Source: an uncultured Eubacteriales bacterium
GTDB lineage: Bacteria > Bacillota > Clostridia > Oscillospirales > CAG-272
Length of the DNA: 18,654 nucleotides
Assembly: GCA_900546635.1 (NCBI GenBank)
Contig: URDS01000045.1
Location: 1 to 18,654 of the forward strand
Direction: 5' to 3'
Shown here: in pieces, positions 7,158-13,963 of the stretch
Layout of the letters: every line of letters starts with the position of its first letter
How positions within the stretch are numbered: the stretch's first letter is position 1
The notes under the pieces: model-generated
What the model was told of the DNA's origin: nothing
What the model saw: the letters and a program-made list of their open reading frames with translations, nothing else
Database searches by the model: none
Translations under genes and position numbers: made by a program

Positions 7158-8135
7158 TCAGGAGTTTTTGGACATTTTGTCGTCGATATCTATCTGTATA
7201 TCCTCTTCAAGCTCTGTTTCCGTATTTTTGAACCCCTTGCCCACTACTTCTCTTACCGTAAACACGGTTGCAAAGGAGTTTTCGTCCGTTTCCTTGATTA
7301 TGTGCTTTGCGCGGTTCAACTGCCGCTTGTAGATGACGCACATAACCATTGTTTTTTCCTCGTGCGAATACGCGCCCTCCACCCGTATGTTGGTTACGCC
7401 TCTTCCGAGCTTGGTTTTGAGCGCCTCAGACACTTCGACGGGCTTGGAGGTGACGATATTTAGCCCCATTGCCGAGGAATAACCTTTGTAAATCATTTCC
7501 TGCACGATTTCGCTTGCGATTTGCGTGGCTATCGAATACACGAACACCGAAAAGCCGTCAAAGCCTTCGCCCTTGATGAAAAACTGCGAAACAAGAGCGG
7601 CAACCAGAATGGTAGCCAGGTCTATGTAAAGAATGACGCGCATGGAGTTTGTTCCGCGCTTGTGTCTTTGGAGCAAAAGCGCAACTATGTCCGAGCCGCC
7701 CGTCGACGCCTGAATAGACAGCATCATGGGCAGGCTCAGTCCGCACAGCACGCCGCCGATAAGAGCGAAAAGCACCTTGTCCTCTCCCGCGCCGACAGTG
7801 CCCACCAGGGACGCAACGTCGAACAGCCCGAGAAGCTCCATCATTCCCCCCATAAGCAACAGGCATATGCCTGTTTTCAGCGCGAATTTCTTGCCCGTTT
7901 TGAAATAGCTGATGATTACAAGCGGGATGTTAATCACCACGAGAAACGCCCCCATGAGGTCGGGCAGCGTATCCTTGAAAAGCCAGGACAGCGTGGACGC
8001 AACGCCCACTGCTCCGCCGAGAGTTATCGCGTTTGGCAGCAGAAAAAGCTGTATACCCACCGCGCGGAACAGCGCGGCAAGAAAAATGGTAGACGCCAGC
8101 TTGAATATTTTTTTGAAGCTCTTTTTTTCTTTCAT
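7158..8135 (-). CDS. YitT-family membrane protein (second of pair)
   Basis: A 325-aa integral membrane protein. Five to six hydrophobic segments fill residues 10-205, with the YitT-type motifs LPNAITLGGAVGVAS, and SIQASTGGSDIVALLLQ. The C-terminal 100 residues (from GLNIVTSKPVEVSEALKTKL) form the cytoplasmic DUF2179 domain with GRGVTNIRVEGAYS. A charged acidic tail follows (EEDIQIDIDDKMSKNS). YitT proteins are widespread in Firmicutes; some have been linked to transport, but the substrate is not established. It starts one base after the stop of the first YitT gene, with only a weak ribosome site (AAGAGA), so it is likely translated by coupling. Confidence 0.9.
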   Translation of the reverse strand: MKEKKSFKKIFKLASTIFLAALFRAVGIQLFLLPNAITLGGAVGVASTLSWLFKDTLPDLMGAFLVVINIPLVIISYFKTGKKFALKTGICLLLMGGMMELLGLFDVASLVGTVGAGEDKVLFALIGGVLCGLSLPMMLSIQASTGGSDIVALLLQRHKRGTNSMRVILYIDLATILVAALVSQFFIKGEGFDGFSVFVYSIATQIASEIVQEMIYKGYSSAMGLNIVTSKPVEVSEALKTKLGRGVTNIRVEGAYSHEEKTMVMCVIYKRQLNRAKHIIKETDENSFATVFTVREVVGKGFKNTETELEEDIQIDIDDKMSKNS

Positions 8136-8136
8136 A

Positions 8137-9018
8137 TTATTTGTATCTCTTATTGAAATCGGGCTTGTTCAACACCGTGTTTATCGAAGTGCAAAATGCG
8201 AAACACTCCTCGTCCACCTTGCGCAAAATACGCTTGAACACCTGATTCTGTCGGTACTGTATGACGACGTTCACAACCTTTCTGTCGGTAGGCTCGCCGT
8301 ATTCGGTCACTACCTCTATATTCGTGGCGCCCCTCTTGAAAACCTTGAACAGTTCCGCGTCAAGCTCCTGCGATTTCTTGGTTATAACCGTGTATTTCAG
8401 CACGGGGTCTATCCCGTTCATAAAAATTTTGACGCAGAAGGAGGTCACGTATGACATCAGCAGCGAGTAAAGCACCTGCATCAATTCTCTTTGCAGCGCA
8501 AACGCGAGCGCGTAAACTCCCAGATTGAAGATAAGCAGAACCTTGCCCATTTCCACGTGGGGATTTTTGACGCTGACCAGTCCGGTTACGATTTCGCTGC
8601 CTCCGTTGCTGCCGCCGGCAAAGTAAGCAACCGTTATGGCCGCAGCCGAAAGCGCTCCCCCCATTACCACGCCGATAATCCTGCTGTCCGAAAACTGAAA
8701 GAAATTTATTTTTTCAAAGAGCAGCGTCACCGACGAATAAACCACGCAGGCGAAAACCGTCCTGACTGAATATGATTTTTTGAGTTTGAACAGCGCGGCA
8801 ATCAGCAGCGGCGCGTTCAGCGCTATGCTGCCTATGCTCACGGGTATGTTAAAGGTATAATACAGGATGTTGCTCAGTCCGCCTATGCCCCCCGCCACAA
8901 CGGAACAGGGCAGCACGAAGACATAGATTCCCAGCGCCATAAGCGTCCCCGCAAGTGTCAGCATGGCATATATCTTTATATATTCTGCAAAAGAATTTTT
9001 TTTGTTTAACGTCGTCAT
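8137..9018 (-). CDS. YitT-family membrane protein (first of pair)
   Basis: A 293-aa paralogue of the next gene. Membrane segments fill about residues 12-200, with LPCSVVAGGIGGLSNILYY and YFAGGSNGGSEIVTGLVS as the two family loops. The C-terminal DUF2179 domain starts at about 208 (LKYTVITKKSQELDAELFKVF) and contains KRGATNIEVVTEYGE. The ATG at 9018 lacks a clear ribosome site, but the promoter at 9053-9081 places the transcript start about 30 bases upstream, so the start is plausible. The pair may form a hetero-oligomer; that is inference from tight tandem order. Confidence 0.9.
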   Translation of the reverse strand: MTTLNKKNSFAEYIKIYAMLTLAGTLMALGIYVFVLPCSVVAGGIGGLSNILYYTFNIPVSIGSIALNAPLLIAALFKLKKSYSVRTVFACVVYSSVTLLFEKINFFQFSDSRIIGVVMGGALSAAAITVAYFAGGSNGGSEIVTGLVSVKNPHVEMGKVLLIFNLGVYALAFALQRELMQVLYSLLMSYVTSFCVKIFMNGIDPVLKYTVITKKSQELDAELFKVFKRGATNIEVVTEYGEPTDRKVVNVVIQYRQNQVFKRILRKVDEECFAFCTSINTVLNKPDFNKRYK

Positions 9019-9052
9019 ATTGGCTTGAAACCGATTTTCTTACAATCATTTA

Positions 9053-9081
9053 TTTATATCAGCAATTGCGAAAAATGTCAA
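9053..9081 (-). promoter_or_regulatory. Promoter of the YitT operon
   Basis: Read leftward: -35 TTGACA (9081-9076), 17-base spacer, -10 TATAAA (9058-9053). It is near consensus for the housekeeping sigma factor and lies 35 bases upstream of the first YitT start. Confidence 0.8.
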
Positions 9082-9182
9082 ACGGAAACGGGCAGATTTT
9101 CACCGTTCTTCAAAGCTCGACCTCCCTTGCCTGTCGCCTTGTCCTACGGGAGCGTCTGTGTTCCGACGTAGATTTCAACCGC

Positions 9183-9217
9183 AAAAAAAGCGCTGCGGCG
9201 CTTTATGCGCCGCAGCG
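9183..9217 (-). terminator. Strong terminator after the 215-aa membrane protein gene
   Basis: Perfect 11-bp arms CGCTGCGGCGC (9191-9201) and GCGCCGCAGCG (9207-9217), 5-base loop, followed on the minus strand by seven Ts (9189-9183). It lies ten bases after the stop codon at 9227 and separates this gene from the YitT operon. Confidence 0.92.
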
Positions 9218-9226
9218 TCGGTTCGC

Positions 9227-9874
9227 TCATTTGTCGTCGGGCGCCGTTTGGTCGGGCGCAAAAAACAACTGAAAGATTCTGTCCATTTCCGCAATTCCCT
9301 TTTCGGAAAAATGCAGAGACGGAAACAGTTCCGCCATACGCTCGCCGAGTTTAAGAGCGGTTCCTTCCTTGTCGGCGTCCTCCCCGTATACGCCTGCAAG
9401 CTCGGTTGCCAGCTCTTTTATTCCCGCCACAAAATCAACCGCCTTAACGCTCTTGTCAATCAGACGCTCCCTCGCGTCGGAAAACAAAAAAATCTGCGAA
9501 TAGACAAGGCTGAAAACATTGTCCTTCATCAGGTTTTTGAGGCTTTCCTTGTCGGAAGCGGCGAACAGCTTGTAAACCGTCACCGAAGTCGCTCCGACAG
9601 ACACGGCGTCAACCAACAGCGCGTCGGTCAGCAGCCCGCTCCATCCCGTCTTGTCTACCAGCAGCATTTTTATCGCCACCACCGGCAGAGCAAAAACAAA
9701 CGGCGCAGCCACGCACGGGTCAAAGCCTCCCGTAAGGTCGATTTTGAGCTTGGGCAGCAGCTTTTTCAAAAGCTGCACAAGCACGACCACGACAAGAGTC
9801 TCGACAAAATACGCAAACCCGCGTGTTTTAATCAGCATAACGACAAAATCGCCGAAAAGTGTTCCGAGTTCCAT
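9227..9874 (-). CDS. Membrane protein of unknown function
   Basis: A 215-aa protein with no family I recognise. It starts at the ATG at 9874, which has GGAGGAGGT six bases upstream; the longer frame to 9901 is not needed. Two or three hydrophobic segments cover about residues 14-100 (FAYFVETLVVVVLVQLL, PFVFALPVVAIKMLLV, and ALLVDAVSVGATSVTVYKLF). Residues 105-215 are soluble and mixed helical, with an acidic end (APDQTAPDDK). The size and N-terminal membrane part recall holin-like or phage-associated proteins, but nothing confirms this. It is a single-gene unit with its own strong promoter and terminator. Confidence 0.7.
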   Translation of the reverse strand: MELGTLFGDFVVMLIKTRGFAYFVETLVVVVLVQLLKKLLPKLKIDLTGGFDPCVAAPFVFALPVVAIKMLLVDKTGWSGLLTDALLVDAVSVGATSVTVYKLFAASDKESLKNLMKDNVFSLVYSQIFLFSDARERLIDKSVKAVDFVAGIKELATELAGVYGEDADKEGTALKLGERMAELFPSLHFSEKGIAEMDRIFQLFFAPDQTAPDDK

Positions 9875-9949
9875 AAATTTACCTCCTCCCCGCCTCCGCA
9901 AAGGGCGGATTCAAGAAGCGATTGACAACCCCAAAATCACTCTGACGCA

Positions 9950-9977
9950 ATTGTACACCCGTTTTTTTGCCTGTCAA
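9950..9977 (-). promoter_or_regulatory. Promoter of the 215-aa membrane protein gene
   Basis: Read leftward: -35 TTGACA (9977-9972), 16-base spacer, -10 TACAAT (9955-9950). About 75 bases of leader separate it from the ATG at 9874. Confidence 0.75.
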
Positions 9978-10114
9978 TAGACCGGTCCGAAGAAAATTTA
10001 AAAAAAATTCGCTATTTTTAGCCCCCTAAAATCCGTTAAAAACAACGCCCCTTTTTTTGCCGCAACCGACAAATCCATAATAACAAACTATGACTTGCCA
10101 TTCAATATAGATAT

Positions 10115-10143
10115 TTGACATGGCTTGATATATGTTTTAAAAT
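10115..10143 (+). promoter_or_regulatory. Promoter of the acetyltransferase operon
   Basis: -35 TTGACA (10115-10120), 17-base spacer, -10 TAAAAT (10138-10143). It occupies the beginning of a longer open frame whose TTG at 10115 is the -35 box itself, which supports the ATG at 10178 as the true start. Confidence 0.75.
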
Positions 10144-10177
10144 TTCAGACGTAAAACAAATTAAAACTCTTAAAAAT

Positions 10178-10741
10178 ATGAATGCAAAAGAATACGTTGA
10201 ATTTATCAAAGAAAATTCTTATATCGCCGCAGACTCCGACGCGCACCGATGTATGCATATTTTGGCTCGCAACGCGCAGAAAATTACGGCGAAAATAAAC
10301 GGAAAATATCTTTCGCCCGAAAAAATACGCAAATTGTTTTTCAGGCTGATTGGCAAAAAAACAGACGAATCGTTTTTGTTGTTTCCGCCCTTTTACACCG
10401 ACTGCGGCAAAAACATAACGGTAGGCAAAAACGTGTTCATAAATTCCGGATGCTGTTTTCAGGACCAAGGCGGCATAACCATAGGCGACGGCGCTCTGAT
10501 CGGTCATCAGGTTGTGCTTGCAACACTCAATCACGACCTGAATCCCGAGCGTCGGAAAAGTATGAAGGCGGCGCCCATCGTGATAGGAAAAAACGTGTGG
10601 ATAGGCGCGCACGCCACCGTGCTGGCGGGCGTTAGCATTGGCGACAATGCGGTAATCGCCGCAGGCGCAGTGGTAACAAAGGACGTGCCTCCCATGACGG
10701 TAGTTGCGGGAATACCGGCAAAAACAGTCAAATCCGTTTAA
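10178..10741 (+). CDS. Maltose/galactoside O-acetyltransferase family protein (hexapeptide repeat)
   Basis: A 187-aa acetyl-CoA-dependent O-acetyltransferase of the LacA/Maa type. The N-terminal helical cap (residues 1-65) carries the Maa-like DAHRCMHILARNAQ region. From about 75 on, left-handed beta-helix hexapeptides run through NITVGKNVFINSGC, GITIGDGALIGHQVVL, IVIGKNVWIGAHATVL and VSIGDNAVIAAGAVV. His119 in TLNHDLNP is the likely catalytic base. The end VVAGIPAKTVKSV is typical. No clear Shine-Dalgarno precedes the ATG, and the predicted leader is only about 25-30 bases. The substrate is probably a sugar or other small hydroxyl compound. It is followed 15 bases later by the hydrolase. Confidence 0.9.
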   Translation: MNAKEYVEFIKENSYIAADSDAHRCMHILARNAQKITAKINGKYLSPEKIRKLFFRLIGKKTDESFLLFPPFYTDCGKNITVGKNVFINSGCCFQDQGGITIGDGALIGHQVVLATLNHDLNPERRKSMKAAPIVIGKNVWIGAHATVLAGVSIGDNAVIAAGAVVTKDVPPMTVVAGIPAKTVKSV

Positions 10742-10756
10742 AAAAGGAGATTTTGT

Positions 10757-11694
10757 ATGAGCGGTTATATTTGCAAACTCGATGAAAAAGTCGAAAGAAG
10801 ACACGTGCGGTACAACAACCGCTACGGAATTGCGCTTGCGGGCGACCTATACCAAGCGAAGGGATTAAATCACACAAAAAAACATCCCGCCATAGTCATA
10901 GGCGCGCCTTACGGCGGCGTAAAGGAGCAGGGAGCCTGCGTGTATGCAAACCAACTTGCGCAGCGAGGCTTCGTCGCGCTGACATTCGACCCCTGTTATA
11001 TGGGAGAGAGCGCGGGAGAACCCCGCCGTGTGTCCTCTCCCGATATGTTCAGCGAGAATTTTTCCGCGGGCGTGGACTTTTTGGGGCTTTTGCCCTATGC
11101 GGACAGAAACAAAATCGGCGCGCTCGGAATATGCGGCAGCGGCGGCTTTGCGCTCTCGGCGGCCGCTGTGGACACGCGCATTAAGGCGGTTGTAACGGCA
11201 AGTATGTACGACATGAGTTATGCTGCGCGCGCGGGGCAAACACCCGAGCAGCTCGCCGCAACCAAAGAACGGCTTTCTTTGCAACGTTGGAAAGACGCGG
11301 AAAACGGTTATCCCGAATATATCCCCTCTTTTCCCGAAGAACCGACGCAAAACATTCCCGACGAAATGCAGGGCATATGGCGCGAATTTTACGAATTTTA
11401 CGCCACAAAGCGCGGTCACCACCCAAACGCGCGAGGCGGATTCACAACCACCAGCGATTTGTCTTTTCTCAACTATCCGCTGCTGCACTATATCGACGAA
11501 ATCTCGCCCCGCCCCGTCCTCTTTATTGTCGGCGAACAGGCGGAGAGCAGATTTTTCAGCAACGTCGCTTATGAAACGCAGCCGAGCCGAAGGAAATGCT
11601 CGTCGTCCCCGACTGCAACCATGTAGACCTTTACGACGACGCAACAAAAATTCCTTTTGACAAAATCGAAAGCTTTTTCAAAACAAATCTGTAA
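10757..11694 (+). pseudogene. Alpha/beta hydrolase, frameshifted near the C-terminus
   Basis: A YcjY/dienelactone-hydrolase-like serine or cysteine hydrolase. The ATG has AAGGAG seven bases upstream. Residues 43-60 hold the oxyanion strand (PAIVIGAPYGGVKEQGA), GFVALTFDPCYMGES follows, and the nucleophile elbow is GICGSGG (124-130, candidates Cys126 or Ser128). IKAVVTASMYDMSY and PRPVLFIVGEQAESRFFS are family-typical. At about 11579 the frame breaks: the current frame runs into QPSRRKCSSSPTATM and stops at 11626. The next frame, from 11581 to 11694, encodes AEPKEMLVVPDCNHVDLYDD and a normal ending with the expected catalytic His. One missing base explains it. The product would lose its catalytic His, so it is broken unless this is a sequencing error. 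Confidence 0.85.
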
Positions 11695-11772
11695 AGAAAG
11701 AGAAAAAACCGATGCGATTTATTTCAAAACCATGTGCAACTACCAAAAAAAAACAAATCAGGAGTAAAAAAA

Positions 11773-12747
11773 ATGAAAAAAACAATTACACTCATTCTTG
11801 CTTTTTTGCTTTTGTGTTTCGGACTGAGCGCTTGTACAGACCTGAAAAACAACAACGACGATAACGACGGCGACGGCGGCAACGAAAATTCCTCTCCGAC
11901 AACTGCGGCAAATATACTTGTGGCGTATTTCTCCTGTACGGGCAATACGGAAAAGATTGCAAAAATGATTGCCCGTGAAACGGGCGGCGCATTGCACGAA
12001 ATTCAGCCACAAATACCTTACACGGAGGCGGATTTGGACTATTACAGCGGCGGCAGAGCCGACAGGGAACAGGCCGATCCTGCCGCCCGCCCCGCAATCG
12101 CAAACAGCGTGGAAAATATGCCGGACTACGATGTGATTTTTCTCGGTTACCCTATTTGGCACGGACAGGCGCCGAAAATCATCTACACCTTTTTGGAAAG
12201 CTATGATTTCGCGGGCAAAACCATCGTTCCCTTCTGCACATCCGGTTCCAGCGGAGTCGGCTCGAGCGCGGACAATCTCCGCCCGCTTGCACAAAACGCC
12301 GATTGGAAAAACGGAACGAGATTCTCATCAAATACGACAGAAAGCGAAATAAAAGCTTTTGTCGAACAGCTCAATCTTGATTTGAAAACGGATACAAATA
12401 TGCTGAAAATTTCTGTCGGAAACACAACGCTTACGGCAAGCTTGACAGACAATGCAAGCGCTGCTGCGCTCTTTGAGGCTTTGAAAAAATCGTCCCTTAC
12501 CATAGAAATGCAAGATTACGGCAATTTTGAAAAGGTCGGCACGCTCGGTTTTTCACTGCCGCGCAGCGACGAATATTTTACTACGGAAGCAGGCGACCTT
12601 ATCCTATATCAGGGCAATCAATTCGTAATTTATTACGACACAAACAGTTGGAATTTTACCCGACTCGGCAAAATCGAAAATATAACTGCTTCCGAGTTGC
12701 GTTCGATTCTCGGCAGCGGCAACGTAACAGTCACCCTCTCCGTCTGA
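11773..12747 (+). CDS. Lipid-anchored flavodoxin with C-terminal cyclophilin-like domain
   Basis: A 324-aa lipoprotein. The signal peptide ends in LSAC (Cys21), followed by an Asn/Asp/Gly-rich linker to about residue 46. A flavodoxin domain (48-205) has the FMN phosphate loop FSCTGNTEKIA, the loop YPIWHGQAP, and PFCTSGSSGVGSS. The last 115 residues (210-324) match the small cyclophilin-like domain often found next to or fused with flavodoxins in gut anaerobes (LKISVGNTTLTASL, LGFSLPRSDEYFTTEAGDLILYQGNQ, FVIYYDTN, TRLGKIE). AGGAG lies eight bases before the ATG at 11773. It probably carries out FMN-based electron transfer outside the membrane; the partner is not known. It is the third gene of the operon. 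Confidence 0.9.
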   Translation: MKKTITLILAFLLLCFGLSACTDLKNNNDDNDGDGGNENSSPTTAANILVAYFSCTGNTEKIAKMIARETGGALHEIQPQIPYTEADLDYYSGGRADREQADPAARPAIANSVENMPDYDVIFLGYPIWHGQAPKIIYTFLESYDFAGKTIVPFCTSGSSGVGSSADNLRPLAQNADWKNGTRFSSNTTESEIKAFVEQLNLDLKTDTNMLKISVGNTTLTASLTDNASAAALFEALKKSSLTIEMQDYGNFEKVGTLGFSLPRSDEYFTTEAGDLILYQGNQFVIYYDTNSWNFTRLGKIENITASELRSILGSGNVTVTLSV

Positions 12748-12800
12748 AAATCATATCGGCGGCTGTTTGACAACCAAAACACCGTGCGAAACAAATATAG

Positions 12801-12851
12801 ATTAGATACATGAACGCCGAAATGCAACGGCTCGGTTTTGGATTTTTGTAG
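12801..12851 (+). pseudogene. Remnant of a tyrosine integrase C-terminus
   Basis: The frame reads I-R-Y-M-N-A-E-M-Q-R-L-G-F-G and then meets a stop. The intact integrase in this window has F-K-H-I-K-A-E-M-Q-R-L-G-F-E at 18408-18449. Eight consecutive residues are identical and the five before them are mostly conservative swaps. The DNA also matches closely, with changes mainly at third positions. It lies on the same strand and outside the left att copy, so it is not part of the present element. Confidence 0.65.
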
Positions 12852-12995
12852 AATACGCCTAATATATCGACCCATTGAAATTGAAATAACAATATAAATA
12901 TTAAAAAAACGAACGCTGCTATCTGCGCGATACTTGTCAAACGGCACAAGACAAATTAAAAGTTTATACAGATTATTTCTATGTGACTAAATTAA

Positions 12996-13156
12996 CACTT
13001 TGTCGAATCGCGCAGTCTTTCGCATATCGAATTTATTCTGCCGTATTATGACGCCGAAATGTCAATCAAGAACGGGTACTTATCGACTTACGGATTGCCG
13101 GAAGCGGACGAAAAAGAAAAAATCGCCCATACAGGCGATTTTCCGAGTGATATTTC
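12996..13156 (+). pseudogene. Possible decayed coding segment ending at the tRNA fragment
   Basis: An open frame without a usable start reads in a protein-like way (FVESRSLSHIEFILPYYD, then GYLSTYGLPEADEKEK). It runs into the tRNA fragment and stops at 13193. It could be the remains of a gene cut by an earlier event at this tRNA site, or chance. I recognise no family. Confidence 0.25.
13121..13149 (-). terminator. Terminator of the original tRNA-Arg transcript
   Basis: Arms AAAATCGCC and GGCGATTTT (9 bp) enclose a 6-base loop, with a run TTCTTTTT following on the minus strand. It lies about 10-15 bases beyond the 3' end of the duplicated tRNA half, where a tRNA terminator would sit before the element inserted. 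Confidence 0.75.
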
Positions 13157-13203
13157 TTTTGGTACTCCCGGCGGGAATCGAACCCACAATTAACCCTTAG
13201 GAG
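13157..13203. repeat. attL: duplicated 3' half of tRNA-Arg
   Basis: These 47 bases are identical to 18571-18617. They cover the tRNA from the first base of the anticodon loop through the T arm, acceptor strand and CCA. The 5' half is absent here, so this copy cannot make a tRNA. It is the displaced end of the target gene, left when the element entered by site-specific recombination at the anticodon-loop end of tRNA-Arg(CCT). Confidence 0.93.
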
Positions 13204-13214
13204 CAATAAGAATT

Positions 13215-13271
13215 AAGCGTTATAGTGTGCATTATAGCCTTTTTAAGACGTTTTGTCCACTATGAACGCTT
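13215..13271 (+). terminator. Long-loop inverted repeat followed by T-run
   Basis: AAGCGTTATAGTG (13215-13227) is complementary to CACTATGAACGCTT (13258-13271) with one extra base. A 30-base loop separates them, and the right arm is followed by a T-rich run (13272-13287). It may insulate the cargo promoter from reading in from the left. Confidence 0.35.
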
Positions 13272-13327
13272 ATTTTTTTTCTTTTTTGCGTTATACGCGG
13301 TAGCTTTCATCTTATGTGTTTCTGTAT

Positions 13328-13359
13328 GGGTGTAATTTGGGTGTAAATAAAAGGTGTAA
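13328..13359 (+). repeat. Three direct repeats of GGTGTAA near attL
   Basis: GGGTGTAA (13328-13335), GGGTGTAA (13339-13346) and AGGTGTAA (13352-13359) are spaced 11 and 13 bases apart, about one helical turn. They lie 125-155 bases inside the left att copy. Arm-type binding sites of tyrosine integrases show this kind of phased short repeats, so I infer integrase or Xis binding. Confidence 0.5.
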
Positions 13360-13444
13360 AAATCTTCCGATAAAGGCAAAATCATTGCGTTCTATACATA
13401 CATTTTATAAAAGTTTTAACAAAATATGCGCTTGTTTACCCATA

Positions 13445-13473
13445 TTGACAACAAAGGCTTTTTTTGATATAAT
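13445..13473 (+). promoter_or_regulatory. Consensus promoter of the cargo operon
   Basis: -35 TTGACA (13445-13450), 17-base spacer, -10 TATAAT (13468-13473): a full match to the housekeeping consensus. Transcription should start near 13480, about 20 bases before the first cargo gene. Confidence 0.9.
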
Positions 13474-13500
13474 ATAACAAAAGTTAAAAGCGTGGTGAGG

Positions 13501-13953
13501 ATGGTGGAAAAGACTTTGCAGCAAATGCAATTCAAAGACAGGCTTTGCCGAACATTGCTTCGTATCAATTGGTTGATCGCAATTGCTGCAATTTTGCCTG
13601 TTTTGTCAAAAATATTCATAGGCGTGGCGGCTATCGGCATGGCTTTCTATTATTTGATTTTAATAGCAGTCACAATCATAACATTAGGTCTTTTTTTGCT
13701 GAATGATTCTTTCAGAGCGTTATATAAAATCAACTTAGATGGTTTACAAGAACTTTCGAACCAAGTCATTCAAGTATATCGGATTGCTCAACCCGTTCTT
13801 GCAGGGATATGCGCGTTCCTATCTGCAATTGTGCTTATCGTAATCGTTCGGAATCAGGACGAAACGCATAAAACAAGAAAAATTGTTTCTGTATCATTAG
13901 TAGTCCTTATCGTTCTGATTGCTAACCTCGTATATTATATGAAACTGATTTAA
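13501..13953 (+). CDS. Cargo gene 1: four-segment membrane protein
   Basis: A 150-aa protein of no recognised family. Hydrophobic segments lie at about residues 23-44, 46-67, 97-116 and 128-148, with a soluble loop of about 30 residues between the second and third (NDSFRALYKINLDGLQELSN). The start is uncertain: the ATG at 13501 directly follows GTGAGG, a GTG at 13504 has better spacing, and GTG codons at 13492 and 13495 are also in frame. It is the first gene behind a consensus promoter and is followed ten bases later by cargo gene 2. It probably works at the membrane with the products of the following genes. Confidence 0.75.
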   Translation: MVEKTLQQMQFKDRLCRTLLRINWLIAIAAILPVLSKIFIGVAAIGMAFYYLILIAVTIITLGLFLLNDSFRALYKINLDGLQELSNQVIQVYRIAQPVLAGICAFLSAIVLIVIVRNQDETHKTRKIVSVSLVVLIVLIANLVYYMKLI

Positions 13954-13963
13954 GGGGGTAACT

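Larger units (their letters stand above)
12748..13156. other. Gene-poor stretch with decayed integrase and coding remnants
   Basis: No intact gene is seen here. The stretch holds an integrase C-terminal remnant (12801-12851), a possible decayed frame (12996-13156), and the hairpin at 13121-13149 that would terminate the original tRNA transcript. It separates the flavodoxin operon from the integrated element. Confidence 0.6.

Noticed and set aside
9191..9217. Hairpin as a tRNA-like or riboswitch structure
   Set aside because: It is a simple perfect stem with a T-run directly after a stop codon, which a terminator fully explains.
10115..10177. TTG start extending the acetyltransferase by 21 residues
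   Set aside because: The TTG is part of the -35 box TTGACA with a good -10 box 17 bases later, and the extension does not match the family.
10145..10804. Long minus-strand frame opposite the acetyltransferase
   Set aside because: It is the antisense shadow of a clear hexapeptide acetyltransferase, has no ribosome site, and its product is Phe/His/Tyr-rich without family features.
10865..11647. Minus-strand frame of 260 residues opposite the hydrolase
   Set aside because: Antisense to a recognisable alpha/beta hydrolase with strong start signals; the product has no domain pattern.
13157..13203. A second functional tRNA-Arg gene
   Set aside because: Only the 3' half from the anticodon loop onward is present; the upstream bases do not form a D arm or acceptor strand.
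13328..13359. CRISPR-like short repeat cluster
   Set aside because: The units are only 7-8 bases with 3-5 base gaps, and there are no spacers or cas genes.
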